NCBI GenBank assembly: GCA_009774175.1
Contig: VSNG01000003.1
Location: 146,378 to 204,854 of the forward strand
Length of the DNA: 58,477 bases
Source: Lachnospiraceae bacterium
Lineage (GTDB): Bacteria; Bacillota; Clostridia; Lachnospirales; Lachnospiraceae
Reading direction: 5' to 3'
Position 1 is the stretch's first letter. Each line of letters starts with the position of its first letter. Of this stretch, positions 58,448 through 58,477 are shown in pieces. Below the pieces are notes generated by a model. It did not search any database. It was not told where the DNA came from and was given only the letters and a program-made list of their open reading frames with translations. The position numbers and the translations under genes are program-made.

Positions 58448-58477
58448 TTTTATAAAGCCTATTTTATCATAGAAAAT

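Noticed and set aside
1..58477. CRISPR array
   Set aside because: No series of regularly spaced identical repeats with variable spacers was found; the only spaced repeats are the three short sites at 58396-58447.

Overview
The window reads as a piece of chromosome from an anaerobic, spore-lineage Firmicute, most likely a member of the Lachnospiraceae (inference). Pointers are a T-box-controlled trp operon, a sporulation-type sigma-H gene, rubrerythrin, an ECF-type S component, an OPT transporter, an AGGAGG-type ribosome binding site before nearly every gene, sigma-A promoters, and tRNA genes without an encoded CCA. The chromosomal genes are compact and of roughly balanced GC. The block at 17.7-35.0 kb is more AT-rich and made of short phage-like genes.

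Layout. 0-2.4 kb: a truncated MBOAT acyltransferase and its SGNH/AlgJ-like partner, after a C-rich run that looks like a contig-end artefact. 2.4-9.5 kb: promoter, tryptophan T-box leader and the full operon trpE-G-D-C-F-B-A. 9.6-14.8 kb: a 63-bp duplicated hairpin repeat, carA, carB and queH. 15.0-17.8 kb: a two-TM protein, argS, tRNA-Val and tRNA-Met. 17.74-34.99 kb: a 17.25-kb integrated element bounded by a 54-nt exact (63-nt near-exact) direct repeat that includes the 3' end of tRNA-Met. It carries an integrase, a DUF3800 protein with a convergent structured small RNA, a type I toxin-antitoxin locus, a repressor/Cro switch with three operators, a D5/P4 primase-helicase, many micro-genes, terminase genes (the large one frameshifted), a tail chaperone candidate and an intact tape-measure gene. 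I recognise no portal, capsid, tail-tube, baseplate or lysis gene. 35.0-38.2 kb: a decay zone with ferredoxin, GNAT, beta-propeller and alpha/beta-hydrolase remnants around an intact XRE-2TM gene and an HD-GNAT fusion.

38.2-58.5 kb is again ordinary chromosome: cytidylate-kinase-like protein (-), NAD salvage (nicotinamidase plus pncB), a chemoreceptor with an extracytoplasmic CZB domain and a structured leader RNA, a second (TrpB2-type) tryptophan synthase beta, a secreted DUF5722-type glycosidase-like protein, an SPFH protein with an RHH partner (-), purC (-), an OPT transporter with an orphan PqqD, rubrerythrin, a pantothenate/CoA cluster (ECF S component, coaX, coaBC), ispF, an exported beta-propeller protein, sigH (-), tRNA-Thr (-) and an AraC regulator (-) with a 21-bp-phased repeat array upstream.

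How parts fit together: the trp operon is induced when uncharged tRNA-Trp binds the T-box. carAB supplies carbamoyl phosphate for pyrimidine and arginine synthesis. The ECF S component, coaX and coaBC form a plausible pantothenate-to-4'-phosphopantetheine route. The most promising under-described material is in the integrated element: the DUF3800/RNA pair, the toxin/antisense-RNA locus with near-identical divergent promoters, a repeated bipartite promoter-like motif, and an intact tape-measure gene in a genome lacking recognisable virion genes. All family calls come from reading the sequence; no database search was possible.
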